64,000 nt of DNA from Williamsia limnetica (lineage in GTDB: Bacteria; Actinomycetota; Actinomycetes; Mycobacteriales; Mycobacteriaceae): contig NZ_QJSP01000007.1 of NCBI RefSeq assembly GCF_003217475.1, positions 248,001 to 312,000 of the forward strand, read 5' to 3'. The notes beneath the pieces were generated by a model. It was given only the letters and a program-made list of their open reading frames with translations. It ran no database searches and was not told the origin of the DNA. The first letter of the stretch is position 1; every line of letters begins with the position of its first letter. Position numbers and translations under genes: made by a program. Shown piece after piece: positions 8,122 to 17,375 of this stretch.

Positions 8122-8871
8122 TCAATCCCACATCAGGCCGCCGTCGATGAGAAGGGTGTGCCCAGTGACGAAGCCTGCCTCATCCGACAACAGGTAGGCG
8201 ACGGCGGCTGCAACCTCTTCGGGCTTTCCCATGCGGCCGACCGGAATGAGATCCGCCCATCTTTCCTGCTGGTCGGCACCGAAAGCGATGATCCCTTCGG
8301 TCAGGATCGTCCCGGGGCCCACCGCGTTGACCTGGATGTTGCGACGAGCGTACTGCAGCGCGGCATTCTTCGTCAGACCCACGACACCGTGCTTGGCAGC
8401 GGTATAGGCGGCCATACCGGGCGCATTCTTGGTGCCGGCATTCGACGCCATGTTGACGATCTTGCCGTGACCGGCCTCCACCATATGTGCCAATTCGCCA
8501 CGCATGCACAGGAACGTGCCGCGCAGGTCGACACCCATCACCGCATCCCACTCCGCGATCGACAATTGGTGCAGATCCCCCGGCGTGTGGGCGATACCGG
8601 CGTTGTTGACGGCCAGATCCAGTCCGCCGAGGTATTCGATCGACCCTGCGATCAGCGCCTCGACGCTGTCGGCATCAGAAACGTCCGCCTCGATGAAGGC
8701 AGCCTTTCCTCCCGCCGCCTCGATGGCGTCGACCGTGACAGCGCCGCCTTCTTGGCTGATGTCCGAAACAACTACTTTCGCACCGTCTTTCGCCAGACGG
8801 ATCGCGATTGCCCGGCCGAGACCGGATCCCGCCCCGGTAACCAAAACACCGGCATCCTCAAATGTCATCAT
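8122..8871 (-). CDS. SDR-family oxidoreductase
   Basis: A 249-residue classical SDR. It shows TGAGSGLGRA at the cofactor site, ADVSD (adenine ring), NNAGIA, the catalytic YTAAK motif and the C-terminal SDEAGFVTGHTLLIDGG characteristic of FabG/cyclohexanol-dehydrogenase-like members. The ATG at 8871 (or the adjacent one at 8868) has AGGGAGA just upstream. It is the last gene of the 14.6-kb minus-strand operon that starts with the small protein at 22718. A role in oxidising a 3-hydroxyacyl-CoA or a cyclic diol of the pathway is possible; in particular a ring-dihydrodiol dehydrogenase would be expected somewhere near the Rieske genes. Confidence 0.85.
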   Translation of the reverse strand: MMTFEDAGVLVTGAGSGLGRAIAIRLAKDGAKVVVSDISQEGGAVTVDAIEAAGGKAAFIEADVSDADSVEALIAGSIEYLGGLDLAVNNAGIAHTPGDLHQLSIAEWDAVMGVDLRGTFLCMRGELAHMVEAGHGKIVNMASNAGTKNAPGMAAYTAAKHGVVGLTKNAALQYARRNIQVNAVGPGTILTEGIIAFGADQQERWADLIPVGRMGKPEEVAAAVAYLLSDEAGFVTGHTLLIDGGLMWD

Positions 8872-8905
8872 CTTCTCCCTAATTGGGTCCGGCCGAAGCC
8901 GTCGA

Positions 8906-9481
8906 TCACGGACGACCCGGCAGAAGCTGGACGAACAGTGCTTCCGCCTCGGCGCACACGATGTCGCCATCGGACAGGGTGCCGGTCACAAACGTCTTGC
9001 GCCCTTCGATCTTGTCGATTGATGCGGTCATCCGCAGTTCGCGGTTGACGGGGGTGGTGTTGCGGTAGTTGACCTTCAGAAACGCCGTTCGGGAATTCGG
9101 TTGACCCTTACGGCTGACGAACATCCCGAGGACGTCGTCGAACAGCATGGTGATCACTCCACCGTGGACGGTATTGGTGCTTCCCATGTGTGCGTAACTG
9201 AACGTGACCGATCCGAGCATGCCGGTGTCGGACATGTCGGTCGCCTGGTACGGAACGAGGACCGGATGTCCGATCCCCCGCAACCCCAGCTCACGAGCGA
9301 CGCGATCCCCCTCGGGTGCCTCGAATTCTTTGAGCCGATTAGTCACATCCTCAATTGTCGCCGTCAGCTCGGTGGTCGCCTCGGGCGGCGGCGCGACCAG
9401 GCAAAGTGTCGCCTGCAGGTCTCGGAACGCTTCGATCATGTCGACGAAAACGTCGGTGTCGTAGGCCTGCGCCTCTGTCAT
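8906..9481 (-). CDS. PaaI-like hotdog-fold thioesterase
   Basis: A 191-residue protein whose C-terminal 120 residues form a hotdog thioesterase domain with the signature HGGVITMLFDDVLGMF, in which the His-Gly-Gly and downstream Asp form the usual acyl-CoA site, then FLKVNYRNTTPVNREL. The N-terminal 60 residues form an extra helical segment. Such enzymes release CoA from dead-end or aromatic acyl-CoA esters and so protect the free CoA pool. It lies 12 nt after the F420 enzyme gene and 34 nt before the SDR, within the operon. Confidence 0.82.
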   Translation of the reverse strand: MTEAQAYDTDVFVDMIEAFRDLQATLCLVAPPPEATTELTATIEDVTNRLKEFEAPEGDRVARELGLRGIGHPVLVPYQATDMSDTGMLGSVTFSYAHMGSTNTVHGGVITMLFDDVLGMFVSRKGQPNSRTAFLKVNYRNTTPVNRELRMTASIDKIEGRKTFVTGTLSDGDIVCAEAEALFVQLLPGRP

Positions 9482-9493
9482 CTGTGACTCCTT

Positions 9494-10426
9494 CTACGCG
9501 CGAGCGGGCGGCCGGTTGACGAGTCCATCGCTCATCACGGCGAGGTCTGTTCTGAAGTCAGCGAACGTGCGGCTGGTCGGCTCGATAGTGATCCAGGTGA
9601 CCCCGGCATCCTCGTAGGCGGCCAGCTTCGGCGCCACGGCGGCTACGAACTCCTTGGCGCCACCCGTGCGAAGCACGCCACTCTCGAACGGCACGAACGA
9701 GACGTCGATGTCGGACTTGCCTGCCTCCGCGCGCAGCTTGTTCTGTGCAGTGACCTGTGCACCGAGAGCCCCGATGTCCTCGAGGGGCGGGGTTTTGGTG
9801 ATCGCTGCCATCTCGGCCTTCTGGGCGATGGGCATCCAGCCGTCGGCCTTCTCGATCACCCGACGCCGCGCAGCCTTGCTGTTGCCGCCGATCCAGATCG
9901 GCGGACCGCCGACGGTCAGCGGCAGCGGCAACGCCACATGGCCTGCGACACCGAACGCCGGACCGTCGTGTTCTTCGCCTCGCCAGGTCGCGCGCATGGC
10001 GTCGATGCCCTCGTCGAAGAGTTTGCCGCGACCTTTGTAGTCGACGCGAAGGGCATCGAACTCTGATTCCAGGTAACCGGCACCGAGACCGAGTGTCACC
10101 CGGCCGCCGGACAAGAGATCCAGACTGGTAACAGCTTTGGCACCGAGATACGGACTGCGGTATCCCACCACCATCAGGTAGGTGATCAGTCGAATGTCTT
10201 TCGTCGCCTCGGCAGCGATCGCCAGCGACACAAACGGATCGAACGCGTGGTGGCCGCCGTTCGCGAGCCACTCACGGTCCGGATAGGGATGTTCGCTCAT
10301 CGAGAAGCCTTCGAACCCAGCTTCTTCGGAATACTTCGCGACCTCACCGAGACTGCCGTCCCCGATCCATTCGCGGTAATGCTTGACCGCACGCATCGGG
10401 AACATCAAATTGAACTTCAAAGCCAT
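9494..10426 (-). CDS. LLM-class F420-dependent oxidoreductase
   Basis: A 310-residue luciferase-like TIM-barrel protein. Features are AGFEGFSMSEHPYPDREW near the N-terminus, the TYLMVVGYRSP strand, LDLLSGGRVTLGLGAGYLESEF and GGPPIWIGGNS, the typical order for F420-binding members (TIGR03619-like). The reaction could be hydride transfer from F420H2 to an enoyl or keto group or oxidation in the reverse direction. The ATG at 10426 fits AAGG spacing better than a GTG six bases upstream. It sits 10 nt after the acyl-CoA dehydrogenase gene in the operon. A second LLM enzyme lies at 52850-53932. Confidence 0.85.
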   Translation of the reverse strand: MALKFNLMFPMRAVKHYREWIGDGSLGEVAKYSEEAGFEGFSMSEHPYPDREWLANGGHHAFDPFVSLAIAAEATKDIRLITYLMVVGYRSPYLGAKAVTSLDLLSGGRVTLGLGAGYLESEFDALRVDYKGRGKLFDEGIDAMRATWRGEEHDGPAFGVAGHVALPLPLTVGGPPIWIGGNSKAARRRVIEKADGWMPIAQKAEMAAITKTPPLEDIGALGAQVTAQNKLRAEAGKSDIDVSFVPFESGVLRTGGAKEFVAAVAPKLAAYEDAGVTWITIEPTSRTFADFRTDLAVMSDGLVNRPPARA

Positions 10427-10436
10427 CGTCACACCT

Positions 10437-11624
10437 TCATTTGAAGAGTTCGCGGGCGATCACAACACGCTGCACTTCGGTAGCGCCTTCGCCGAGCCGT
10501 TTCACGCGCAGATCGCGGAACCACCGCTCCAGGGGCAATTCGTCGGAGAGGCCGAGAGCACCGTGGACCTGGATGCACTTGTCGATGACCTTGTAGGCCA
10601 CCTCGGTGCCGTACATCTTGGCGATCGACGCATCGACCTTGACGTCTTTACCGAGGTCGGCGTTCCAGGCCGCCTGATACATCAGCAGCCGGGCCGCCCG
10701 CAGTTCCACTTCGGCGTCGACCAACATCCAGGCAATGCCTTGCTTGTCAGAGAGTTTGCCGCCGAAGACCTCTCGGTCCTTGGCCCAGCGGCACGCCGCG
10801 TCCAGGGCTTCTTGCGCGATACCGATCGGCCCGGCGGCGTAGATGATCCGGCTGTAGATCAGGAAGTCGCTGGCCAGTTTGAACCCGCCGCCTTCGGCGC
10901 CGATCAGGTTCGACACCGGCAGTCGCACGTTGTCGAAATGCAGCTCGTACGGCGAGAACGACGCCATCACACCGATACGGCTGAAGGACAGTCCGGGTGT
11001 GTCCTTTTCAACAATGAAGCACGAGATGCCGGCCCTGCCCTCACCGGTCCGGGCATACACCACACCCCAGTCGGCGTTCTCGGCGTGTGAGGTCCACATC
11101 TTACTGCCGTTGAGAACGTAGTCGTCGCCGTCTCGCACAGCCTTGAGGGTGATGGCCCGGGCCGGATCCGACCCGCCGGTCGCCTCACTGATGGCCGTGT
11201 AGGCCTTGGTCATCCGGCCGTCGAGTATCGGTTGCGCGAACTTCTCGAACTGCTCGGCCGACGCCTTGAACATCACATTGGGTGGATTGCCGCCGAAAGC
11301 ACCCAACGCCGGGAAAAACGCTCCCATTCGGCACTTGGATGCTTCTTCGGCCACCACCACCTGGCCGAGCACGCTCAGTCCCGCACCGCCGAACTCCTCC
11401 GGGGTCTGCAGGGCCCACAGTCCGAGTCGGCGGGCTATGTCCTGCAACCGGATCAACTGATCCCGAGGAAGTCCGGCGGCGTCGTGCGGAAGGGTGGCCT
11501 CGAGCGGGTGCACCTCGCGCTCCATGAACCGCCGCACCGTCTCGCGAAGCATGCGCAACTCATCGGGCAGCTCCCAAGATCCGAGCGGCGGACCTTGGAC
11601 GTCTGTGACGGCATCCACAGTCAT
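10437..11624 (-). CDS. Acyl-CoA dehydrogenase
   Basis: A 395-residue FAD-dependent acyl-CoA dehydrogenase of full length. It has the helical N-domain, the FAD-binding TAISEATGGSDPA and KMWTSHAENADWGVV motifs, and the C-terminal QVHGALGLSDELP followed by RLGEGATEVQRVVI, where the Glu of EGAT is the expected catalytic base. It would introduce an alpha,beta double bond into an acyl-CoA or act on a cyclic acyl-CoA. Eight nt separate it from the flavin reductase gene upstream, and it is followed by the LLM enzyme. Confidence 0.9.
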   Translation of the reverse strand: MTVDAVTDVQGPPLGSWELPDELRMLRETVRRFMEREVHPLEATLPHDAAGLPRDQLIRLQDIARRLGLWALQTPEEFGGAGLSVLGQVVVAEEASKCRMGAFFPALGAFGGNPPNVMFKASAEQFEKFAQPILDGRMTKAYTAISEATGGSDPARAITLKAVRDGDDYVLNGSKMWTSHAENADWGVVYARTGEGRAGISCFIVEKDTPGLSFSRIGVMASFSPYELHFDNVRLPVSNLIGAEGGGFKLASDFLIYSRIIYAAGPIGIAQEALDAACRWAKDREVFGGKLSDKQGIAWMLVDAEVELRAARLLMYQAAWNADLGKDVKVDASIAKMYGTEVAYKVIDKCIQVHGALGLSDELPLERWFRDLRVKRLGEGATEVQRVVIARELFK

Positions 11625-11632
11625 GTGTGGCC

Positions 11633-12217
11633 TCAGACCTTCTGACCGAAGCGGTGGTCCTTGGCGCTCTGCAACTGTGGAACGTGGTTGGCGTCGTACT
11701 GCTCGATCCAGTCCTCGGGTAGTTTGCCCCAGGCCTCACCGATTTTGATGCGTTGAGCTTCGCTGAACACCTCGGAGGCGACAACGTCGCCGACGAAGAT
11801 AGTGCTCTCCTGGACGTCTAGGGATCCGACCACGCGGCACTCTACGTAGCTGTGCGCGTCGAGAAGGATCGGCGCTCCCGTCTCGCCGGTCTTGGTTCGC
11901 AGCTTCCCGATCTTGTCACCATCGCGGCCCGAGCTGCCGCCGAGTGTCATCAGGATTTCCATCGACGCATCGACCTCGTCGTCCCCGGCACTGAGCATGT
12001 GCATGACGAATACGCCCGAGTTCAGGACCATGTCATGGGTCATGTTGTATTTGGTCAGCCCACACATCGCCCTCGGAGCTTCGGGGATGATGCTCGCCGA
12101 ACCGGCAGACAAGGACATCAGGCCGTTGGCGAACCCGCCGTCGACTGTCGTGATGGCGACCGGGAACGGGCGCAGGCCGGCCAGCGTTTTATTTGCCGCG
12201 TTGATATCTACCGTCAT
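11633..12217 (-). CDS. Flavin reductase-domain protein
   Basis: A 194-residue FMN-binding split-barrel protein: PFPVAITTVDGGFANGLMSLSAGSAS and later GVFVMHMLSAG are the usual flavin reductase-like signatures. It could supply reduced flavin to a two-component monooxygenase or transfer electrons directly to a substrate. No flavin-dependent monooxygenase is visible next to it; the nearest flavin enzymes are the acyl-CoA dehydrogenase and the F420 enzyme downstream. A sterol/aromatic HsaB-like role would need an HsaA partner, which is not seen. Spacing in the operon is tight on both sides. Confidence 0.75.
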   Translation of the reverse strand: MTVDINAANKTLAGLRPFPVAITTVDGGFANGLMSLSAGSASIIPEAPRAMCGLTKYNMTHDMVLNSGVFVMHMLSAGDDEVDASMEILMTLGGSSGRDGDKIGKLRTKTGETGAPILLDAHSYVECRVVGSLDVQESTIFVGDVVASEVFSEAQRIKIGEAWGKLPEDWIEQYDANHVPQLQSAKDHRFGQKV

Positions 12218-12247
12218 GTCAATTCCTTCGGATTGTTGTGGTTGGGT

Positions 12248-13447
12248 TCAGCTCTTGGCGGGCGAGGGCACGTCGATGACCACTGCTCCGGCTTGTCCAC
12301 CACCGGCGCACATCGCCGCGACACCGTATCCGCCTCCGCGACGGCGTAATTCGTTGATCAGGGAGAGAATCATGCGCGCGCCCGACGCCGCCACCGGATG
12401 ACCGATTGAGCATCCGCTTCCGAGTACGTTGACGATGTCCTCGCTGATGCCGAGCTTCTTGCACGCTGCGACCGGCACCGCGGCAAAAGCCTCATTGATT
12501 TCCCAGAGCGCCACATCGGACACCCCGATGCCGGCGCGGTCGAGGACCTTGGGAATGACGTCCAGAACAGCAAGGCCGGTGTGGGCCGGGTTGATACCGG
12601 TTGCTGCCCAGGCCTTCACGGTGGCCAAGACCTCGAGCTCCTCGGCCGCGGCAAGATCGGAGCCGACCACCATGACGGCGGCGGCGGCGTCATTGATGCC
12701 GCTGGAGTTACCGGCCGTGATCGAGAATCCCTCGATCTCGGGGTGCAGGGTCTTCAGACCGGCCAGCCGTTCCGCTGTGGTGTCGCGACGCGGGTGCTCG
12801 TCCGTGGTGAACTCGACGAACGTGCCGTCTTGCTGTCGCGCCGAGACAGGGATGATCTCGTCGACAAAGGCCCCCGAGTCGATGGCGGCGATGGCTCGCT
12901 GATGTGAACGAAGTGCCCAGGCGTCCATTTCTTCGCGGGTCAGGTCGAGTTCGGTCGCGGTGTTCCACCCGACCGTGATCGACATGTCCATGTTCGGGGC
13001 CTCAGGGCTGTCCGGATGGGTCGGCGGCATCCACTTGTTGGTGAACTCGTCGACGGTGCCGGGCGTCCGGAAGGACTGCAGTGGGCTGGTGGAGATCGAT
13101 TGCGTGCCGCCGGCGATGATTGCCCGCTCGGCACCGGAGATGATCTGCGCTGCCGCGTTTCCGATCGCGGTCAGGCTGCCCGCACAATGCCGGTTGATGG
13201 CCTGGCCGGGGACCTGGGTCATCCCGGTCACCACCGCCGCGTGCCGCGCGACATCGCCGCCGCCGTAGTTCGACTCGGCGAGGATGATGTCATCGATCTG
13301 CGAAGGCTCGAGGCCCGAGCGCTTCTGGACCTCTGCGACAACGACTTCGGCGAGTTCCATCGCCGTCGTGTCGCGCAGGGTTCCCTTGAAGGAGGTGCCG
13401 ACCGGGGTGCGCGCTCCGGCGACGATGACGGCTTCGATGGCTGACAT
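12248..13447 (-). CDS. Acetyl-CoA acyltransferase (classical thiolase)
   Basis: A 399-residue thiolase with all catalytic residues: the nucleophilic Cys88 in NRHCAGSL, the GHPVAASGARM histidine motif and MCAGGGQAGA near the C-terminus. It would cleave a 3-ketoacyl-CoA to acetyl- or propionyl-CoA and a shortened acyl-CoA. The ATG at 13447 gives the standard family start SAIEAVIVAGARTPVG. It lies between an aldehyde dehydrogenase and the flavin reductase gene. Unlike the three SCP2-type thiolases elsewhere in the window it retains the cysteine and is a true thiolase. Confidence 0.9.
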   Translation of the reverse strand: MSAIEAVIVAGARTPVGTSFKGTLRDTTAMELAEVVVAEVQKRSGLEPSQIDDIILAESNYGGGDVARHAAVVTGMTQVPGQAINRHCAGSLTAIGNAAAQIISGAERAIIAGGTQSISTSPLQSFRTPGTVDEFTNKWMPPTHPDSPEAPNMDMSITVGWNTATELDLTREEMDAWALRSHQRAIAAIDSGAFVDEIIPVSARQQDGTFVEFTTDEHPRRDTTAERLAGLKTLHPEIEGFSITAGNSSGINDAAAAVMVVGSDLAAAEELEVLATVKAWAATGINPAHTGLAVLDVIPKVLDRAGIGVSDVALWEINEAFAAVPVAACKKLGISEDIVNVLGSGCSIGHPVAASGARMILSLINELRRRGGGYGVAAMCAGGGQAGAVVIDVPSPAKS

Positions 13448-13478
13448 GGTGTGAACCTTTCGTTCGGGGTGCGCGGCC

Positions 13479-14972
13479 TTAGCCGAGCGTGAAGGGGTCG
13501 CGCGTGGCACCGCTGAGTTCGACCCAGACGGATTTGGTTTCGGTGAAATCCTTGACGGCGTCGATGCCGTTCTCGCGGCCGATACCGCTGGCACCCACTC
13601 CACCGAAGGGGACGTGTGGTGCGACGGTCCGGTAGGAATTGATCCAGACCGTGCCCGCCCGCAGCTTCGCGGCGACCCGGTGGGCGCGGTGCACATCCTT
13701 GGTCCACACCGAACCGGCCAGCCCGAACTCGGTGGAGTTCGCGACCGTGATCGCCTCGTCCTCGTCGGCGAACGTCGAGACCGTGAGCACCGGTCCGAAG
13801 ATCTCCTCGGACACCGCACGCATGTCCGCGGTGACTCCGGTCAGTACGGTCGGTTTGACGAAGTACCCGCCCAGTTCGCCGGCGGGCTCACCGCCGTAGG
13901 CGATGGTTGCGCCCTGTTCGCGCGCAGAGTCGAAGTGCGACAGCACCTTCTGATACTGCGGCTCGTTGGACACGGGCCCCATCTCGGTACGTGGGTCCTT
14001 GGGATCGCCGAGGACGATCGTCGACGCGCGGGCGACGACCCTCTGGATCAGTTCGTCGGCCACACTCTCGTGGACGAGCAGCCGGGAGCCCGCCAGACAG
14101 GTCTGTCCGGTGGCGGCGAAGATCCCGGAGATGACTCCGTTGGCCGCGGCATCGAGGTCGGCATCTCCGAAGACCACCTGCGCCGATTTGCCGCCGAGCT
14201 CGAGGGTGAACCGGGTCATGTTCGCCACCGCGGCCTGACCGACCCGGATTCCGGTTCCGGTCGACCCCGTGAACGCAATCTTGTCGACGTCGGGATGCGA
14301 GGCCAGCGCGGCGCCGGTCTCCGGGCCCCAGCCGGTGACCACGTTGACCACGCCCGGCGGGAAGCCGGCTTCGGCGAAGAGCTTCCCGAATGCCAGGGTG
14401 GACGCCGGGGTGTGGTCGCTCGGCTTGATCACGAACGTGCAGCCCGCGGCGAGGCCGGCGGCCAATTTCCACGACAGCAAGAGTAATGGGGAGTTCCACG
14501 GGGTGATCGCGCCGACCACACCGACCGGCTCGTGGGTGGTGTACACGAGGAAATTGGGCTTGTCGGTGGGGATCACGCTACCTTCGAGCTTGTCGGCCAT
14601 TCCCGCGTAGTAGTAGAAGTATTCGGGCAATCCGCGCATCTGTCCGGACATCTCGCGGAGCAGCTTGCCACCGTCGCGGACCTCGAGTTCGGCCAGTTCG
14701 TCGGCGTCCCGCGCGATGAGCTCGGCGAGGCGCCAGATCAATTTGCCTCGGGCCGAGGCGGTCAGGTCGCCCCACGGTCCGGACAGCGCTGCGCGCGCGG
14801 CCTTCACCGCCCTGTCGATGTCTGCGGCACCGGCGTCGGGAACCTGCACCCATGGCTCACCGGTGAAAGGATCGACACTCTCGTACGTCTTGCCTGATTC
14901 CGCCGCCATTTCGTCGCCTCCGATGAGCAGTGGATAGCTGGCGATCTGGTCGGTGAGGGTATGTGTGCTCAC
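13479..14972 (-). CDS. Aldehyde dehydrogenase
   Basis: A 497-residue aldehyde dehydrogenase with TPWNSPLLLLSWK, FTGSTGTGIRV, the LELGGKSAQV base and the catalytic Cys in AATGQTCLAGSRLLV. It is closest in style to the broad ALDH group that includes betaine-aldehyde and phenylacetaldehyde dehydrogenases. In the operon it lies 30 nt after the ligase/hydratase fusion gene. It could oxidise the aldehyde released by the HpcH-type aldolase encoded on the divergent strand, or a side-chain aldehyde; both are inference. Confidence 0.9.
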   Translation of the reverse strand: MSTHTLTDQIASYPLLIGGDEMAAESGKTYESVDPFTGEPWVQVPDAGAADIDRAVKAARAALSGPWGDLTASARGKLIWRLAELIARDADELAELEVRDGGKLLREMSGQMRGLPEYFYYYAGMADKLEGSVIPTDKPNFLVYTTHEPVGVVGAITPWNSPLLLLSWKLAAGLAAGCTFVIKPSDHTPASTLAFGKLFAEAGFPPGVVNVVTGWGPETGAALASHPDVDKIAFTGSTGTGIRVGQAAVANMTRFTLELGGKSAQVVFGDADLDAAANGVISGIFAATGQTCLAGSRLLVHESVADELIQRVVARASTIVLGDPKDPRTEMGPVSNEPQYQKVLSHFDSAREQGATIAYGGEPAGELGGYFVKPTVLTGVTADMRAVSEEIFGPVLTVSTFADEDEAITVANSTEFGLAGSVWTKDVHRAHRVAAKLRAGTVWINSYRTVAPHVPFGGVGASGIGRENGIDAVKDFTETKSVWVELSGATRDPFTLG

Positions 14973-15002
14973 GTGAACTCCTTAGAAAACCTGGCGGGCG
15001 GG

Positions 15003-17375
15003 TCAGCGAAAACGTGGGGTGCGCTTGTTCTTCCGGGAATCGCTCCGGCCTGATCCCACATTCCCGATCTGCGTGTACGACAGACCGGTTCGCAGCGCGG
15101 TGGACGGTGTCATGTCCAGCGACTCCCAGATCGCACGCACCGTGCCCTGGATGGCCTCCGGGCGCCGTCCGGCGATCTCGGTTGCAAGTTGTTGCGCACG
15201 ATCACGCAGTTCGGTTCGGGACGTGATCTCGGTGACGATGCCGGTCCGCAGAGCACTGTCAGCGGTCATCCTCTCGTCACTACCGATCAGCGCCCACCGC
15301 AATACCTCGCCCAGTGGTATCCCACGGGCCAGCATGCCCATCGGTTCGAGCGCGGAGACGATGCCGGCGTTGGCATGGGGGTCGAAGAAGGTGGTGTCGT
15401 CGCTGCAGATGACGATGTCGGACTCGTTGACGAAATACATCGCGCCACCGGCGACCATCCCATGGAGCGCACAGACAACCGGCTTCCAGACCCGATGTTG
15501 TTTCGGTCCCAGCAGAACGCCGGGGTCTTCCTGGTTGAATCGGTTGATGTGTGTCCACCAGGCGCCTTCGCTGACGTCCACACCGGTGCAGAAGGCGCGG
15601 TCACCGTTGGCTTGCAGCACAGCGACGCGGATGTCGTCGTCATCGCGGACCCGTCCCCAGATCTCCGCCATTTCATTGGCCATCGTCTCGTTGAAACAAT
15701 TCAGCCGATCAGGCCGGTTCAGCGTGATGGTGGCGATGTGGTCGGCGACCTCGAACTCCACTGTTGTGTACTGTGATTCGGACGTCATCGTGGACACCGA
15801 GACCTTTTCTGCGGGGTCGAGGAGATCGCTGCGCACCTGCGACTTGGTGATCTTCCCGAGAGAGTTGCGGGGAATCCGGTCGACTACTTCAACCTGTTCC
15901 GGGTACTTGCGCTTGTTGAGGGTCGTGGTCGCGAGGTATGCGCGGATAGAATCCAGGTCCGGCGGTACATTCGGATCGTTCGGCACCACCACCGCGCACA
16001 CCCGCTCCCCTGATACGTTGTCGGGCATGCCGATCACAGTGAGGTCGGCGATGGCGGGATCGTTGATCAGCGCTTCCTCGACCTCGCGCGCCGAGATGTT
16101 TTCCATCTTGCGCACGATGATGTCCTTGATCCGTCCGGTCACCGAGAGCCGGCCGGCAGTGTTCAGGAAACCGAGATCGCCCGTGCGGAAGAATCCCTGC
16201 TCGTCGAGCGCACCCTCATCCTGGGCCGAGTCCACGTAGCCGTGGAACAGTTGTGGGCCGTGCACGCGGATCTCGCCGATCTCGCCGACTGGCAGTTCGG
16301 TGCCATCGGCACCCACGATGCGCACCCGTCCCTGCGGACCGGGTGTACCTTCGAAGACCGCATGTTCGTCGTCCGTGTCGTCCGGACTACCCCATGTCAG
16401 GTACGGGCATTCGGTCATCCCGTATCCCGAGATGATGCCTACTCCCCCGAGATGTTGTGATGTCGCCCGGCTCAATTCGGCCGGTCGACCCGACCCGCCA
16501 CCGAGAGTGGCACGTGCCCGAGGGAACAGTGGAGCAACACCGCTCTCACGTGAGATGCGAACGTATTCGGTGGTGAACGGCAGGCCCGAACCGATCAGGG
16601 TGGCGCCCTCGGAGATCAGCTGTTTCGCATTGTCCTCGGGAACAAAGGCGGCCGCTGTGATCAGGGTGTGCCCGACCAACAGACTGCTCAAGACGTGGGC
16701 GATGCCTCCCACGTGTGTGATCGGCACGTAGGCGGCGCAGCGCTCATCGGGAGTCACCTGCACATTGGTGACAAAGGTCTTTGCAGCAGAGATCAATCCG
16801 GCATCACCGTGTTTGACGCCTTTGGGCGCCGCTGTGGTCCCGGAAGTGTAGAAGATCCAGCTCACCGCGTTGTCGTCGCGTTCCGAGCGGGTCGGCAGCG
16901 TCGAGGGATCCCCGGACATCCACGTCTCGTCGACGATCAAGGTCCGCAGGCCGTCGGTCCGCTCGGCGACCGCGATCGCCATGGCCCCGTGATCAAAACC
17001 CCGGAACCCGGCGGGCACGATAAGCAGCGATGCGCCGACCTGCCCGGTGATGAACGCGACCTCACTCTCCCGCAGCATCGGGATGATCGGATTCTGCACC
17101 GCGCCCAGGCGCGACAGGGCCAGCGACAGCGCCATGGATTCGACACTGCTCGGCAGCTGCCACGACACCACGTCGCCGACCCGGACGCCGTGGGCGTAAA
17201 GGGCTGCGGCCGTGGTCTCTGCCAGATCCGACAGGGCGGCGAAGGTGAAGCGGCGTCCGTGTTCGTCGACGGCGAACTCCCGCGACGGGCTCAGTTCCAC
17301 CCGCTCGCTCAGGAGATCCCAGTAGTTCGTCGCCTTTGCGATCGCGACCACCGGCTTGTTCTGTGTGGAGGTCAC
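15003..17375 (-). CDS. Acyl-CoA ligase fused to enoyl-CoA hydratase-like domain
   Basis: A single 790-residue open frame with two enzymes. Residues 1-520 form an AMP-forming acyl-CoA ligase with the P-loop FYTSGTTAAPKGVKHG, YGMTECPYLTWG, TGDLGF and the catalytic Lys in PRNSLGKITKS. After a short linker (LDPAEKVSVST), residues 530-790 form a crotonase domain starting TTVEFEVADHIATITLNRPD with the oxyanion-hole motif RAFCTGVDV. The two hydratase glutamates are replaced (VAGGAMYFV and FFDPHANAG), so it is unlikely to be a normal hydratase; isomerase, hydrolase or C-C lyase activity is possible. An internal ATG at residue 530 has no convincing ribosome site. Start overlaps the previous ligase stop (ATGA). 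Confidence 0.85.
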   Translation of the reverse strand: MTSTQNKPVVAIAKATNYWDLLSERVELSPSREFAVDEHGRRFTFAALSDLAETTAAALYAHGVRVGDVVSWQLPSSVESMALSLALSRLGAVQNPIIPMLRESEVAFITGQVGASLLIVPAGFRGFDHGAMAIAVAERTDGLRTLIVDETWMSGDPSTLPTRSERDDNAVSWIFYTSGTTAAPKGVKHGDAGLISAAKTFVTNVQVTPDERCAAYVPITHVGGIAHVLSSLLVGHTLITAAAFVPEDNAKQLISEGATLIGSGLPFTTEYVRISRESGVAPLFPRARATLGGGSGRPAELSRATSQHLGGVGIISGYGMTECPYLTWGSPDDTDDEHAVFEGTPGPQGRVRIVGADGTELPVGEIGEIRVHGPQLFHGYVDSAQDEGALDEQGFFRTGDLGFLNTAGRLSVTGRIKDIIVRKMENISAREVEEALINDPAIADLTVIGMPDNVSGERVCAVVVPNDPNVPPDLDSIRAYLATTTLNKRKYPEQVEVVDRIPRNSLGKITKSQVRSDLLDPAEKVSVSTMTSESQYTTVEFEVADHIATITLNRPDRLNCFNETMANEMAEIWGRVRDDDDIRVAVLQANGDRAFCTGVDVSEGAWWTHINRFNQEDPGVLLGPKQHRVWKPVVCALHGMVAGGAMYFVNESDIVICSDDTTFFDPHANAGIVSALEPMGMLARGIPLGEVLRWALIGSDERMTADSALRTGIVTEITSRTELRDRAQQLATEIAGRRPEAIQGTVRAIWESLDMTPSTALRTGLSYTQIGNVGSGRSDSRKNKRTPRFR

